Notes: generated by a model from the sequence alone, not told the origin. A stretch of 64,000 nucleotides of DNA from Agromyces protaetiae (GCF_004135405.1 NZ_CP035491.1:1674001-1738000); one strand, 5' to 3'; positions 44,217-54,129 are shown, numbered from the stretch's first letter. Numbers and translations are program-made.

Positions 44217-45241
44217 AGGGCAGCAGCGGAAAGCCGCGCAGCGGCGCCGTCCGCAAGGGCGGACACGGCAAGCAGGTCGGCACGGGCGGCCACGGGCGCA
44301 AGTCGCTCGAGGGCAAGGGCCCGACGCCCAAGGCCGAAGATCGCGCCTGGCACCCCGCCGGCAAAGCCAAGGCCGCACGCGAGCGGTACGCCGCCGCAGG
44401 CGGCAAGGGCGTGCCCGGGCAACGCGCACAGCGCCCCGGCGCGCCCCGCGGGGCATCCGGAGCCCAGCGTCGCTCGAAGTCGGGCGACGAGTCCGAGATC
44501 GTGACGGGCCGCAACTCGGTCGTCGAGGCGCTCCGCACGCGCATCCCCGCGACGACCCTGTACGTCGCCCAGCGCGTCGAGATGGACGACCGCGTGCGCG
44601 AGGCCATGAAGGTCGCGACCAACCGCGGCATCCCGATCCTCGAGGTCACGCGGCCCGAGCTCGACCGGCTCGCGGGCGACGGCGGCGTGCACCAGGGCCT
44701 CGGGCTCAAGGTGCCGCCCTACGAGTACGCCCACCCCATCGAGCTCCTCGACGAGGTGCTCTCGGGCGACGAGACCCCGCTCTTCGTCGCGCTCGACGGC
44801 ATCACCGACCCTCGCAACCTCGGTGCGATCATCCGCTCGACGGCCGCCTTCGGCGGACACGGCGTCATCGTGCCCCAGCGCCGCTCGGTCGGCGTCACGG
44901 CAGCGGCGTGGAAGACGTCGGCGGGCGCCGCCGCGCGCATCCCCGTCGCGATGGCACCGAACCTCACGCAGACCCTCAAGAGCCTGAAGGAGCGCGGCGT
45001 CTTCGTCCTCGGACTCGACGGCGACGGCGACGTGTCGCTGCCCGACCTCGACTTCGCCGACCGTCCCGTCGCGATCGTCGTCGGCAGCGAGGGCAAGGGC
45101 CTCTCGCGGCTCGTCACCGAGACGTGCGACGCGATCGTGTCGATCCCGATCTCGGCTGCCACCGAGTCGCTGAACGCCGGCATCGCCGCGTCGGTCACGC
45201 TCTACGAGATCGCGCGCAGTCGGGCGGCGCTCGCCGAGTAG
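44213..45241 (+). CDS. rlmB: 23S rRNA (guanosine-2'-O)-methyltransferase RlmB (SpoU family)
   Basis: A 342-residue SpoU/TrmH-family enzyme. The catalytic SPOUT domain (about residues 185-340) has the three motifs [29 protein letters not shown] and [15 protein letters not shown]. An L30e-like domain (from [11 protein letters not shown]) precedes it. The first 95 residues are an unusually basic, glycine-rich extension ([19 protein letters not shown]), typical of the actinobacterial version and probably RNA-binding. The start overlaps the cysS stop by four bases. Confidence 0.9.
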   Translation: MKGSSGKPRSGAVRKGGHGKQVGTGGHGRKSLEGKGPTPKAEDRAWHPAGKAKAARERYAAAGGKGVPGQRAQRPGAPRGASGAQRRSKSGDESEIVTGRNSVVEALRTRIPATTLYVAQRVEMDDRVREAMKVATNRGIPILEVTRPELDRLAGDGGVHQGLGLKVPPYEYAHPIELLDEVLSGDETPLFVALDGITDPRNLGAIIRSTAAFGGHGVIVPQRRSVGVTAAAWKTSAGAAARIPVAMAPNLTQTLKSLKERGVFVLGLDGDGDVSLPDLDFADRPVAIVVGSEGKGLSRLVTETCDAIVSIPISAATESLNAGIAASVTLYEIARSRAALAE

Positions 45242-45253
45242 CGCTTCACGCGC

Positions 45254-46567
45254 TCAGACCTTGAGCCGCCAGTCGCCCTCGTCGTCGGGATCGACGACGG
45301 CGATCGCCGACGTCTCGATGACGGGCATCGCCGCTGTGATCGCACCCGTGGGCGGGTCGATCATCGTCGCCTCGTCGCGGCGGTGGCGCAACACGTTGGC
45401 GACGTAGCTCGCGACGGCCTCGGCGAGCGGCACGTCGTGTCCCGCCTGCTGCGCCATGAACCACCGGTGCTCGAGCAACTGGTGGAACACCTCGGCCGGT
45501 TCGAGCTTGCCGCGCAGGTCGACCGGGATCGCCCTGACGACGGGCTCGAACACGCGCATGAGCCACTCGTGGGCGACCATTTCTTCGTCGAGGTCGGCCT
45601 TGTCGTAGGCCGCGCGGTACGAGTCGAGGTCGTTCAGGAGCCGCCGCGCTTGGTTCTCGCCCGTGTCGAGGCCCGTGAGCCGGAGGAGCCGCCGCTGGTG
45701 GTGTCCGGCGTCGACGACCTTCGGCTGGATGCGTACCGTCGTGCCCGACTCGTCGGTCTTGATCGCGAGCTCCTCGATGTCGAAGCCGAGATCGTTGAGC
45801 CGATTGACGCGCTCGTTGATGCGCCACCGCTCGGTCGTGGAGAACGACTCGGAGCCTGTGAGCTCTTGCCACAGGTTGCGATACGCGTCGACGATGCCGT
45901 TCGAGATGCCGATGGGGTCGAGACCGTCGGAGACCCGCCCGCCCGCCTCGAGGTCGAGGAGCTCGCCCGCGATGTTGACGCGAGCGATCTCGAGGTCGTT
46001 CTCGCGCTGCCCGTTCGAGAGGCCGCCGTCGTAGAGCTTGCCCGTCTCGGCGTCGACGAGGTAGGCCGCGAACGCGCCGGCGTCGCGCCGGAAGAGGGTG
46101 TTCGAAAGCGACACGTCGCCCCAGAAGAACCCCACGATGTGCAGGCGCACGAGGAGCACGGCGAGGGCGTCGACGAGCCGGGTCGCCGTGTCGGGCCGCA
46201 GCGTCTGGGAGAACAGCGCCCGATAGGGGAGCGAGAACCGCAGATGCCGCGTCACGAGGACGGGCTTCAGCGGGTTGCCCTCGTCGTCGCTGCGATTCGA
46301 GATGACGGCGACGGGGTCGACGCACGGGATCTCGAGCCGCTGCAGCGCGCGCAGCAGGTCGTATTCGCCGCTCGCCATTTCGTCGGTCGTCTCCTTGATG
46401 GCGACGACGAACCCGCCGAGGTGCGCGAAGCGCACGAGGTGGCGTGAGATGCCCTTCGGGAGCGCGGCGATCGTGTCGGTGGGCCACGACTCGAGGGGGA
46501 GGTCCCACGGCAGGTCGAGGAGCGCCGGGTCGGGGAACGCCGAGGTGATCGAGAGGGAGCCGCTCAT
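45254..46567 (-). CDS. DUF4032 protein with kinase-like domain
   Basis: A 437-residue protein. Its first half resembles lipopolysaccharide/RIO-type kinases: a Lys in VVAIKETTDEMASGEYDLLR, the HxD-like segment FFWGDVSLSNTLFRRD and a later YLVDAETGKLYDG that replaces DFG. The second half is the DUF4032 domain (PKVVDAGHHQRRLLRLTGLD). Substrate unknown. ATG 46567 is preceded by a GAGG site. It converges with rlmB 12 bases away with no visible terminator. Confidence 0.8.
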   Translation of the reverse strand: MSGSLSITSAFPDPALLDLPWDLPLESWPTDTIAALPKGISRHLVRFAHLGGFVVAIKETTDEMASGEYDLLRALQRLEIPCVDPVAVISNRSDDEGNPLKPVLVTRHLRFSLPYRALFSQTLRPDTATRLVDALAVLLVRLHIVGFFWGDVSLSNTLFRRDAGAFAAYLVDAETGKLYDGGLSNGQRENDLEIARVNIAGELLDLEAGGRVSDGLDPIGISNGIVDAYRNLWQELTGSESFSTTERWRINERVNRLNDLGFDIEELAIKTDESGTTVRIQPKVVDAGHHQRRLLRLTGLDTGENQARRLLNDLDSYRAAYDKADLDEEMVAHEWLMRVFEPVVRAIPVDLRGKLEPAEVFHQLLEHRWFMAQQAGHDVPLAEAVASYVANVLRHRRDEATMIDPPTGAITAAMPVIETSAIAVVDPDDEGDWRLKV

Positions 46568-46596
46568 GGGTCGATCCTCGCAGATGGGCGGCGTCG

Positions 46597-46614
46597 GAGG
46601 CATCCGGATGTCTC
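46597..46614. repeat. Back-to-back inverted pair of the GGATGTC/GGATGCC word
   Basis: GAGGCATCCGGATGTCTC is an 18-bp near-perfect palindrome (one mismatched pair) made of two overlapping words facing outward. It lies between the sugar ABC ATPase gene and the DUF4032 gene. Confidence 0.7.
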
Positions 46615-46648
46615 GTGCCCGTTCGATTCCGCAGCGCGCCCGGACATG

Positions 46649-46686
46649 CAGAACGCCGGCCGGGCCGAAGCCCGACCGGCGTTCTG
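46649..46686 (-). terminator. Terminator after the sugar ABC ATPase gene
   Basis: CAGAACGCCGGCCGGGC (46649-46665) pairs with GCCCGACCGGCGTTCTG (46670-46686) around CGAA, with one mismatch, 16 bases past the stop on the minus strand. Confidence 0.75.
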
Positions 46687-46701
46687 CGTAAACGGGGTCG
46701 C

Positions 46702-47802
<1,101 letters not shown>

Positions 47803-47884
47803 GGTTGTTCTTCTCCTTCACCGGCAGGTACGTGCCGGACGATCCGTAGTGAATGGATGAGTGCGTCGTCAGCGACGCCCACTC

Positions 47885-47912
47885 AGTATCGCATGCGCGC
47901 GGGCACGTGCAA
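47885..47912 (-). promoter_or_regulatory. Promoter of the sugar ABC ATPase gene
   Basis: On the minus strand TTGCAC (47912-47907) and GATACT (47890-47885) are separated by 16 bases, a good sigma-70-type pair. They lie about 80 bases upstream of the ATG, so this gene has an ordinary leader with a ribosome site, unlike the leaderless genes around it. Confidence 0.55.
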
Positions 47913-48039
47913 CCCGAGCCCCGGATGACCCGTCGTTGGACGGGTTTGGCCGATTCCCAGGCTCCGTTCCTACTATCGTGGTTGCGTTCGCGAGCACCGA
48001 CGCGCGCGTGCCCCCACAGCAGACCCGGAGTGATCATCG

Positions 48040-48972
48040 ATGAGCATCGGCGGATCCAACCAGCCACGCCCGACCCGTAACGAGCGGAGGGACGCGGCCA
48101 GGGAGAAGGCCCGGATCCTCCGTGAAGAGCAGAAGAAGCGCGACCGCCGCAAGAAGCTCCTCATCCAGGGCGGCGTCGTCGTCGCCGTGATCGCGGTCGC
48201 CGCGCTCATCGTGGGCATCGTGATCCAGAACACGCAGCCCGCCGGCCCCGGCCCCCGCAACATGGCGAGCGACGGCATCGTGCTCTCGGGCGTCGACGGC
48301 ACGATCACCGCCGCCGAGACGAAGGCGCTCCAGCCCGACGACGACCCCATTCCCACTGTGCAAGACGACTCGGGCGACGTCGCCAACATCGTCATGTACG
48401 TCGACTACCTGTGCCCGTTCTGCGGCCAGTTCGAGACCACGAACGGCGAGAACATCCGCACCCTCGTCGAGTCGGGCGCGGCGACCCTCGAGGTGCACCC
48501 CATCGCGATCCTGACGAACCGATCGGCGGGCACCCAGTACTCGCTGCGTGCGGCGAACGCCGCGGCCTGCGTCGCCGACAACTCCCCGAACTCGTTCTTC
48601 GACTTCAACCAGATCCTCTTCGCGAACCAGCCCGAAGAGGGTTCGACGGGCCTCACCGACGACGAGCTCAAGTCGCTCGCCGGGCAGGCGGGCGTCTCGA
48701 ACCTGTCGGAGGTCGAGCGCTGCATCGGCTCGAAGCAGTTCAAGGCGTGGGTGCAGGCCTCGACGGCGCGCGCGCTCGGCGGCCCCATCCCGAACTCGGA
48801 CATCCCGAACGTGCAGGGCACCCCCACCGTCCTCGTGAACGGCAAGTCGTACGGCGGCTCCCTCGAAGACCCCGAGGAGTTCCAGGCGTTCGTGACGCAG
48901 GCGGCGAGCGAGTCCTCGCTCGACACCGACGCCGAGGCGACGCCCACCCCGACCCCCACGCCGACCCCGTAG
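48040..48972 (+). CDS. Membrane-anchored DsbA-like thioredoxin-fold protein
   Basis: A 310-residue protein with a basic cytoplasmic N-terminus (about 40 residues), one membrane helix (LLIQGGVVVAVIAVAALIVG), and an exported thioredoxin-fold domain with the CxxC active site in YVDYLCPFCGQFE and a cis-Pro region in VQGTPTVLVNGKSYGG. It probably catalyses or isomerises disulphides in secreted proteins. The C-terminus is a Thr-Pro repeat (TPTPTPTPTP), perhaps a wall-spanning tail. A hairpin terminator follows. Confidence 0.88.
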   Translation: MSIGGSNQPRPTRNERRDAAREKARILREEQKKRDRRKKLLIQGGVVVAVIAVAALIVGIVIQNTQPAGPGPRNMASDGIVLSGVDGTITAAETKALQPDDDPIPTVQDDSGDVANIVMYVDYLCPFCGQFETTNGENIRTLVESGAATLEVHPIAILTNRSAGTQYSLRAANAAACVADNSPNSFFDFNQILFANQPEEGSTGLTDDELKSLAGQAGVSNLSEVERCIGSKQFKAWVQASTARALGGPIPNSDIPNVQGTPTVLVNGKSYGGSLEDPEEFQAFVTQAASESSLDTDAEATPTPTPTPTP

Positions 48973-48993
48973 CGGTCGCGTGCGATGAGACCG

Positions 48994-49023
48994 GAGGGCC
49001 GGGGCGAGTACGCCCCGGCCCTC
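48994..49023 (+). terminator. Terminator after the DsbA-like gene
   Basis: GAGGGCCGGGGCG (48994-49006) pairs perfectly with CGCCCCGGCCCTC (49011-49023) around AGTA, 21 bases after the stop and 37 bases before tRNA-Thr. Confidence 0.8.
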
Positions 49024-49060
49024 TGCACGCCCCCCGTCTCCGGGTAGCATGGGGTGTCTT

Positions 49061-49133
49061 GCCGGCTTGGCGCAATTGGTAGCGCACCGCTCTTGTAAAG
49101 CGGTGGTTGCGGGTTCGAGTCCCGCAGCCGGCT
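49061..49133 (+). tRNA. tRNA-Thr (anticodon TGT)
   Basis: A 73-nt cloverleaf: acceptor GCCGGCT with AGCCGGC, D arm GCGC/GCGC, anticodon stem CCGCT/AGCGG with loop CTTGTAA (anticodon TGT, threonine), and T arm GCGGG-TTCGAGT-CCCGC. A TAGCAT box lies about 15 bases upstream. The CCA end is not encoded. Confidence 0.95.
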
Positions 49134-49188
49134 CTCTTCCGACAATCCCGACGGCGATGCGGCCGATCCAGAGCCAGGAGGCCGCCCA

Positions 49189-50193
49189 GTGACGAATCCG
49201 TCGAATCATCCGGATGTCTCGCGCCCGCCTCGGCAGTTCCCCATGTGGGTCGCGCTCGTCGCAGCCGTCGTGTGCGGCGCGCTCATGTCGGTGCAGTCCC
49301 GCATCAACGGCGAGCTCGGCCGCCGCCTCGACGACGGGTTCTCGGCGGCCGTCATCTCGTTCGGGTCGGGCCTCGTGATCCTCGCGGTCGCGCTCGCGTT
49401 CTCGAAGCGCGGTCGGGCGGGGTTCGCGGGCATCCGGGCGGCGCTGCGAGGCGGGGCGCTCAAGTGGTGGATGCTCGTGGGCGGCGCCGCAGGCGCGTTC
49501 CTCGTGCTGAGCCAGGGCCTCACGGCCGCGATCCTCGGCGTCGCGCTCTTCACGGTCGCGATCGTCGCCGGGCAGACGACGTCGAGCCTCGTGATCGACG
49601 TCATCGGCCTCGGGCCCGGCGGGAAGCATCCGCTCACCGCCGCCCGCGTGACGGGTGCCGTCCTCGCCCTCGTCGCGGTCGCGTGGTCGGTGTCGTCGCA
49701 GCTCGCGGGCGGGTCCTCGATCTGGCTCGTCGTCATGCCGCTCGCGGCGGGCCTCGGCATCGGCTGGCAGCAGGCCGTCAACGGCCGTGTGCGCGTCGCG
49801 GCCGATAGCGCGCTGACCTCGACGTTCCTGAACTTCCTCGTCGGCACGGCCGTGCTCGTCATCGCGTGGGGCGTGCACCTCGCCGCGGTCGGGCTGCCCG
49901 AGCCGCTTCCGACCGAGGCGTGGCTCTACCTGGGCGGCGCGATCGGGTGCGTCTTCATCGCGGGCACGGCGATCATCGTCCGGCGCACTGGCGTGCTGCT
50001 CCTCAGCCTCGCGACGATCGCGGGCCAGCTCTCGGCGGCGCTCGCGCTCGACCTGCTGCTGCCCGCGGCGGGTCGGCACGCCGACGCAGCGACGATCGGC
50101 GGCACCGTGCTCGCGTTCGTCGCCGTCGCGGTCGCGAGCGGACGGCTCGCCCCGCTCGCTCGACTCGCGAGGCGAGCGCGCGGCGAGCAGTGA
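49189..50193 (+). CDS. DMT-superfamily transporter (two DUF606/YdcZ-like halves)
   Basis: A 334-residue membrane protein of about ten helices formed by two similar halves, each starting with a RINGELGRRL- or AVNGRVRVAAD-like motif (QSRINGEL at about residue 36, QQAVNGRV at about 195). This is the DUF606 (YdcZ) repeat of the drug/metabolite transporter superfamily. Substrate unknown. GTG 49189 has a strong CAGGAGG site. It converges with the nitroreductase gene 7 bases away. Confidence 0.82.
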   Translation: MTNPSNHPDVSRPPRQFPMWVALVAAVVCGALMSVQSRINGELGRRLDDGFSAAVISFGSGLVILAVALAFSKRGRAGFAGIRAALRGGALKWWMLVGGAAGAFLVLSQGLTAAILGVALFTVAIVAGQTTSSLVIDVIGLGPGGKHPLTAARVTGAVLALVAVAWSVSSQLAGGSSIWLVVMPLAAGLGIGWQQAVNGRVRVAADSALTSTFLNFLVGTAVLVIAWGVHLAAVGLPEPLPTEAWLYLGGAIGCVFIAGTAIIVRRTGVLLLSLATIAGQLSAALALDLLLPAAGRHADAATIGGTVLAFVAVAVASGRLAPLARLARRARGEQ

Positions 50194-50200
50194 GCGAGGC

Positions 50201-50776
50201 TCAGTCGAGCGTCGTGAGGAACCGCGACGCGTCGACCGGCCGGTGCCGGTCGCGGCTCGCGTCGGCGGGGACGCCGCCGACGTAGAGCCAGCCGAGCAGG
50301 TGCTCGCCGGGCGCGAGCCCGTGCACGGCGGCGACGGCGTCATGGCGCACGTGCGGCCCGGTGCGCCACATGACGCCCCAGCCGGCTTCGTCGAGGAGGA
50401 GGCTCAAGAGGTGGGCGACGCCCGCGGCCATCGCGTCCTGCTCCCACACGGGGACTTTCGGATGTCCCTCCTGCGTGCGTGCGACGACGGCGACGAGCAG
50501 GGGTGCCCTGAGGGGCTTCCCGCGGAGCTTCTCGGCGTCGGGGCCCTCGAGCCCGGCTGCCTCGACGAGGGCGTCCCCGAGGCGCGCCCGCGCGTCGCCG
50601 CGGAGCGCGACGAGCCGCCACGGCTCGAGCGACGCGTGATCGGCGACCCGCCCCGCGGCGGCGATGAGCGAGCGCAGTTCGGCGTCGTCGGGCGAGACAT
50701 CCGTCACCTTGGGCGCCGAACGTCTCGCGAGCGCAGCCTCGCGGACCGGCGCGCCGCCGGCCGCCTTCTCGTTCAT
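50201..50776 (-). CDS. Nitroreductase-family protein
   Basis: A 191-residue FMN-dependent oxidoreductase of the nitroreductase fold: an early Arg/Ser segment (LARRSAPKVTDVSP), SLEPWRLVAL (FMN contacts) and LLLDEAGWGVMWRTGPHVRH followed by GWLYVGGVPAD. It resembles the short YdjA-like group. Substrate unknown. It follows msrB by 10 bases, and both may belong to an oxidative-stress transcript. Confidence 0.83.
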   Translation of the reverse strand: MNEKAAGGAPVREAALARRSAPKVTDVSPDDAELRSLIAAAGRVADHASLEPWRLVALRGDARARLGDALVEAAGLEGPDAEKLRGKPLRAPLLVAVVARTQEGHPKVPVWEQDAMAAGVAHLLSLLLDEAGWGVMWRTGPHVRHDAVAAVHGLAPGEHLLGWLYVGGVPADASRDRHRPVDASRFLTTLD

Positions 50777-50786
50777 GCCCGCTCGC

Positions 50787-51188
50787 TCACGCCTCGGGCG
50801 TGAAGCCGAGCGCGATCGAGTTCATGCAGTAGCGGTCGCCCGTCGGCGTGCCGAACCCGTCGGGGAAGACGTGGCCGAGGTGCGAGCCGCACGCGGCGCA
50901 GCGCACTTCGGTGCGGACCATGCCGAGCGAGTCGTCCTCGATGAGCTCGACCGCCTCGGGGCGCACCGACTCGTAGAAGCTCGGCCATCCGCAGCCCGAG
51001 TCGAACTTCGTGCCGCTCTTGAAGAGTTCGGCGTTGCACGCCGCACAGGTGTAGACGCCCGCGCGGTGCTCGTCGAGGAGCTCGCCCGTCCAGGCGCGCT
51101 CGGTCGCGGCTTCGCGGAGCACGGCGTACTGGTCGGCGCCGAGCTCGGCGCGCCACTCGTCGTCGGACTTCTGGACGCGGTACCCCAT
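50787..51188 (-). CDS. msrB: Peptide-methionine (R)-S-oxide reductase
   Basis: A 133-residue MsrB that repairs methionine-R-sulfoxide. Zinc ligands are the two CAAC pairs (YTCAACNAEL and VRCAACGSHLGH), the fold motif is SGCGWPSFYESV, and the catalytic Cys is in DRYCMNSIAL. Full length. It is the first gene of a pair with the nitroreductase. Confidence 0.95.
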   Translation of the reverse strand: MGYRVQKSDDEWRAELGADQYAVLREAATERAWTGELLDEHRAGVYTCAACNAELFKSGTKFDSGCGWPSFYESVRPEAVELIEDDSLGMVRTEVRCAACGSHLGHVFPDGFGTPTGDRYCMNSIALGFTPEA

Positions 51189-51344
51189 GATTCTCCCTCT
51201 GCCGGTTTCGGTCCGGCGCCTCGCTGAGCGCTGACAGCCTAGCCGCGCATCATGGGCAACCGGCGTGCGTGACGATGTGTTCCCACGAGGCCCGCGGCAC
51301 GGGGCGCGCCGAGCGCGGCGGCCGCCTCACAGGGAAGGCCTGCC

Positions 51345-51380
51345 TAGGATGTGGACGTGCGCGGATGCTGCCGCGCGTGA
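51345..51380 (+). promoter_or_regulatory. Leaderless 7-codon upstream ORF with adjacent cysteines (MRGCCRA)
   Basis: TAGGAT (51345-51350) is followed after exactly 6 bases by GTG at 51357; the frame reads Met-Arg-Gly-Cys-Cys-Arg-Ala and stops at 51378-51380. It lies 39 bases ahead of the DUF3263 gene. Leaderless short ORFs with consecutive cysteines act as cysteine-responsive attenuators in mycobacteria; this has the same design, but its role here is inferred. Confidence 0.45.
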
Positions 51381-51419
51381 GAGCGCGGAAGAGCGCGGAA
51401 GTGCGCGGAGGAGGCGGAG

Positions 51420-51725
51420 ATGGGCGAACCGGCGTCGGAGCGCTCACCCGAACCGTCCCCCGGTTCCTCACTCGACGAGCGCGCACGGCGCATCCTCGAG
51501 TTCGAGGCGACCGCCGACGCCAATCCGGCGGCGAAGGCCGAGGCGATCAGGGCCGCGTTCGACCTCTCGAGCGCGCGCTACCACCGGATCCTCGCCGAAC
51601 TCATCGACTCGCCGGCGGCCCTCCGCCACGACCCCATGCTCGTCAAGCGACTGCAGCGGATGCGCGACGCGAGGGCTGAAGCCCGAGCGCGCCGTCGTAT
51701 CCTGTCTGTCGGTCGTCTCGACTGA
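51420..51725 (+). CDS. DUF3263-domain protein
   Basis: A 101-residue helical protein of the actinobacterial DUF3263 family: [19 protein letters not shown] ([13 protein letters not shown]), [19 protein letters not shown] and [13 protein letters not shown]. The segment [15 protein letters not shown] has the spacing of a helix-turn-helix, so DNA binding is possible. ATG 51420 is near GGAGGCGGAG. It is followed 29 bases later by the LytR_C gene, and the pair is a common actinobacterial neighbour set. Confidence 0.82.
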   Translation: MGEPASERSPEPSPGSSLDERARRILEFEATADANPAAKAEAIRAAFDLSSARYHRILAELIDSPAALRHDPMLVKRLQRMRDARAEARARRRILSVGRLD

Positions 51726-51754
51726 CCCCGACGACCCCGACCCGACTGGACTCC

Positions 51755-52312
51755 ATGGCTCAGAAGTTCCCCAGCGACCGGTTCGACCGAATCCCCGCCG
51801 GCATCGACCGCATCGGCGCCCACCGTGCCCCGAGGCGCCGCGGTGCGGGCTGGGTCGCGTTCGGGTGGGCCGCCCTCGCGACCGTCGTGCTCGTCGTGGG
51901 CGGCATCGTCGCGATCTCGCTCTTCAACGACCGCCTCGACTTCGGCGACGCGCAGCAGCCCGTCCAGACCCAGACGCCCGAGCCGACCCAGACGGCCGAG
52001 CCCGTCGTCGACCCGAACCAGCCGGTCACGGTGCTGAACGGCACCGAGGTCACGGGGCTCGCCGGCCAGGCCGCGGAACTGCTCACGGCGAACGGGGTGC
52101 CGATCGGCACCACGGCGAACGCGAGCGAGAGCGACCTCACCGAGACCTACGTCTACTACGCGACGCCCGAGCTCGAGGGCGCCGCCCGCGGAGTCGCCCA
52201 GTTCATCCCCGAGGCCGAAGTGCGACTCGACCCGAAGTTCGCCGAGATCGGCACGCCGCTCGTCCTCGTCGTCGCCTCCGACTTCGCGACCGCGGTGGGC
52301 GCCGCGGGCTGA
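51755..52312 (+). CDS. LytR C-terminal-domain membrane protein
   Basis: A 185-residue protein with a basic N-terminus, one membrane helix ([20 protein letters not shown], about residues 40-60), a Pro/Thr/Gln linker and an exported LytR_C domain ([19 protein letters not shown]). LytR_C domains occur alone or with the LytR-CpsA-Psr ligases that attach glycopolymers to peptidoglycan. The role here is unknown but cell-envelope related. Confidence 0.82.
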   Translation: MAQKFPSDRFDRIPAGIDRIGAHRAPRRRGAGWVAFGWAALATVVLVVGGIVAISLFNDRLDFGDAQQPVQTQTPEPTQTAEPVVDPNQPVTVLNGTEVTGLAGQAAELLTANGVPIGTTANASESDLTETYVYYATPELEGAARGVAQFIPEAEVRLDPKFAEIGTPLVLVVASDFATAVGAAG

Positions 52313-52584
52313 ACGGAGCGTCATCGGGCGACTCGGGGCGAAATGCCTCGGATTCCCGCTCGGATGGGCCCATCCCGCAAGAAAGCGGGCGGATTCGCCC
52401 GAATCGTTGCCATTCTGCGACAATTCGCGCGCTGCAGACTCTTGTGCACCCTGCCCGGCGCCCTCCAATCTGGAAACGGTCGCTCGAACCCGTGTGGAAC
52501 GCCGCAACGTCAGCACGAACGGAGGCCCGGTACAGGCAACAGGCACGTGCTGACGACACACTGCAACAACGCATTGGAGCAAGA
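52313..52584 (+). other. Long leader of the cold-shock gene
   Basis: The 272 bases before csp contain no gene. The first part holds a short hairpin (GGGCG-GATT-CGCCC, about 52388-52401) that may end the LytR_C transcript. The remainder is A- and C-rich near the start codon and probably forms the long structured 5' leader usual for cold-shock mRNAs. Confidence 0.45.
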
Positions 52585-52788
52585 ATGGCGAACGGAACCG
52601 TCAAGTGGTTCAACGCTGAAAAGGGTTACGGGTTCATCACCGTCGACGGCGGGGGTCAGGACGTGTTCGTCCACTACTCCGCGATCGACATGGCCGGCTA
52701 CAAGGTGCTCGAAGAGGGCCAGCAGGTCGTCTTCGAGGTCGGCACCGGCTCGAAGGGGCCGCAGGCCGAATCGGTCCGCCCCGCCTGA
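52585..52788 (+). CDS. csp: Cold-shock protein (CspA family)
   Basis: A 67-residue single cold-shock domain that binds single-stranded RNA and DNA. RNP1 is KGYGFITV and RNP2 VFVHYSAI. It begins [10 protein letters not shown], the standard opening, with GGAGCAAG upstream as ribosome site. A G+C-rich hairpin terminator follows at 52799-52832. Confidence 0.95.
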   Translation: MANGTVKWFNAEKGYGFITVDGGGQDVFVHYSAIDMAGYKVLEEGQQVVFEVGTGSKGPQAESVRPA

Positions 52789-52798
52789 TCTCAGACGC

Positions 52799-52832
52799 GA
52801 ACGCGCCGTCCGGTTCGCCGGGCGGCGCGTTC
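52799..52832 (+). terminator. Terminator after the cold-shock gene
   Basis: GAACGCGCCGTCCGG (52799-52813) pairs with CCGGGCGGCGCGTTC (52818-52832) around TTCG with one mismatch, 11 bases after the stop. UUCG is a very stable tetraloop. Confidence 0.8.
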
Positions 52833-52862
52833 CGTGCGTGCGGGGCGCGCGTCGCGACATCC

Positions 52863-52981
52863 GGGTGTCTCGAATCGGCGGATGTCTCGAATCGGCGGAT
52901 GTCTCGAATCGGCGGATGTCTCGAATCGGCGGATGTCTCGAATCGGTGGATGTCTCGCAGTTCCGGATGTCTCGAATCGTG
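52863..52981. repeat. Seven 17-bp tandem repeats of GGATGTCTCGAATCGGC
   Basis: Units start at 52863, 52880, 52897, 52914, 52931, 52948 and 52965. Units 2, 3 and 4 are identical; unit 1 has GGG for GGA, unit 5 ends in T, unit 6 has CAGTTCC in place of AATCGGC and unit 7 ends GTG. Every unit keeps the GTGTCTCG or GATGTCTCG core, the word seen throughout the window. It fills the gap between csp and the DUF3048 gene and ends 60 bases before that start codon. Confidence 0.9.
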
Positions 52982-53040
52982 CGGCGTGTCCGCCCGCGTG
53001 CCGCCGCCCGACGGCCCGCCCCGCTCGCTAGCATGCCGCC

Positions 53041-54105
53041 ATGGCGGGGCATGCGGCTCGGGCCGTCGGGCGGACTGCGGCCTTCGCCGTGCTCGGGATC
53101 ACGGCGCTCCTGCTCGCGGGGTGCACAACGGACGGGCCGCCGAGGCCGACCGAGACGCCCGAACCCACCGAGCCCACGCGTGCCGTGCCGGCAGCGGTCG
53201 CCGCGCCCGCTCCGATCGCCTTCGCGCCCATCCGGGGCACGCTCGTCGAGCCGGGGGCCGCGGCGCATCCCTCGCTCGGCGTCAAGATCGACAACCACGT
53301 CGACGCGCGCCCGCAGGTCGCCCTCAACCGTGCCGATGTCGTCTTCGAAGAACTGGTCGAGGGCGGCATCACGAGGTACCTCTCGATCTGGCAGTCGGAT
53401 GTCCCCGACGAGATCGGCCCCGTTCGGTCGATCCGGCCGATGGACCCCGACATCATCACGCCGTTCGGCGGGCTCATCGCCTATTCGGGCGGGCAGGAGC
53501 AGTTCGTCGACATGATGATGTCGACTCCGCTGCCGAACCTCGTCTTCGACTACGACGACACCGGACTCTTCTACCGGGCCGACGAGCGGCCGGGGCCGCA
53601 CGACGTCATCCTCAAGGCGGCCGAGGCGGTCGCCCGCTACCCCGAACTGCCGCCTCCGCCCGTGCTCGGCGCCTACGGCGCCGCCGATCCGCTCGCGGCG
53701 CCCCGCTTCGCCGCACAGCCGACGTCGCGCATCGACGCGGTCTTCTCCGACGCCCGCTTCCCGTCGTGGGAGTGGGACGGGGCGAACGGCGTCTGGCTCC
53801 GCTCTCAAGAGGGCGATCCCGACTTCGAGGCGTCGGGCGACCGGGTGCGCGCGACGAACGTCGTGACCATCCGCCTCTCGATCGACTGGAGCTACGGCGA
53901 GGTTCCCCGCACCGTCCTCGACGGCGGAGGCGAGGCGTGGGTGTCGGTCGGCGGGCGAACGGCGCACGGCGCGTGGTCGAAGGCCGGGCGCGAGTCGATG
54001 CTCGCGCTGACCGCCGACGACGGTTCGCCGCTGCCGCTCGCGCCCGGAACGACGTGGTTCGAGCTCGTGCCCCTTGAGGACGGATCGGTCGCGTTCGCGC
54101 CCTGA
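53041..54105 (+). CDS. DUF3048 (YerB-like) lipoprotein
   Basis: A 354-residue exported lipoprotein: signal peptide with lipobox LLLAGC (Cys about residue 28), a Pro/Thr/Glu linker, then the two DUF3048 domains. LGVKIDNHVDARPQVALNRADVVFEE, in short KIDNHVDARPQ and ADVVFEELVEGGITRY, is the family signature, followed by IGPVRSIRPMDPDI. Function is unknown. The ATG follows TAGCAT (53029-53034) by 6 bases, so it is probably leaderless. A hairpin of the recurrent word ends it. Confidence 0.85.
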   Translation: MAGHAARAVGRTAAFAVLGITALLLAGCTTDGPPRPTETPEPTEPTRAVPAAVAAPAPIAFAPIRGTLVEPGAAAHPSLGVKIDNHVDARPQVALNRADVVFEELVEGGITRYLSIWQSDVPDEIGPVRSIRPMDPDIITPFGGLIAYSGGQEQFVDMMMSTPLPNLVFDYDDTGLFYRADERPGPHDVILKAAEAVARYPELPPPPVLGAYGAADPLAAPRFAAQPTSRIDAVFSDARFPSWEWDGANGVWLRSQEGDPDFEASGDRVRATNVVTIRLSIDWSYGEVPRTVLDGGGEAWVSVGGRTAHGAWSKAGRESMLALTADDGSPLPLAPGTTWFELVPLEDGSVAFAP

Positions 54106-54129
54106 GCGAACAGGGGTCGGGAACGGCGC

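Noticed and set aside
52863..52981. CRISPR array
   Set aside because: Units are head-to-tail 17-mers without unique spacers, and there are no cas genes.
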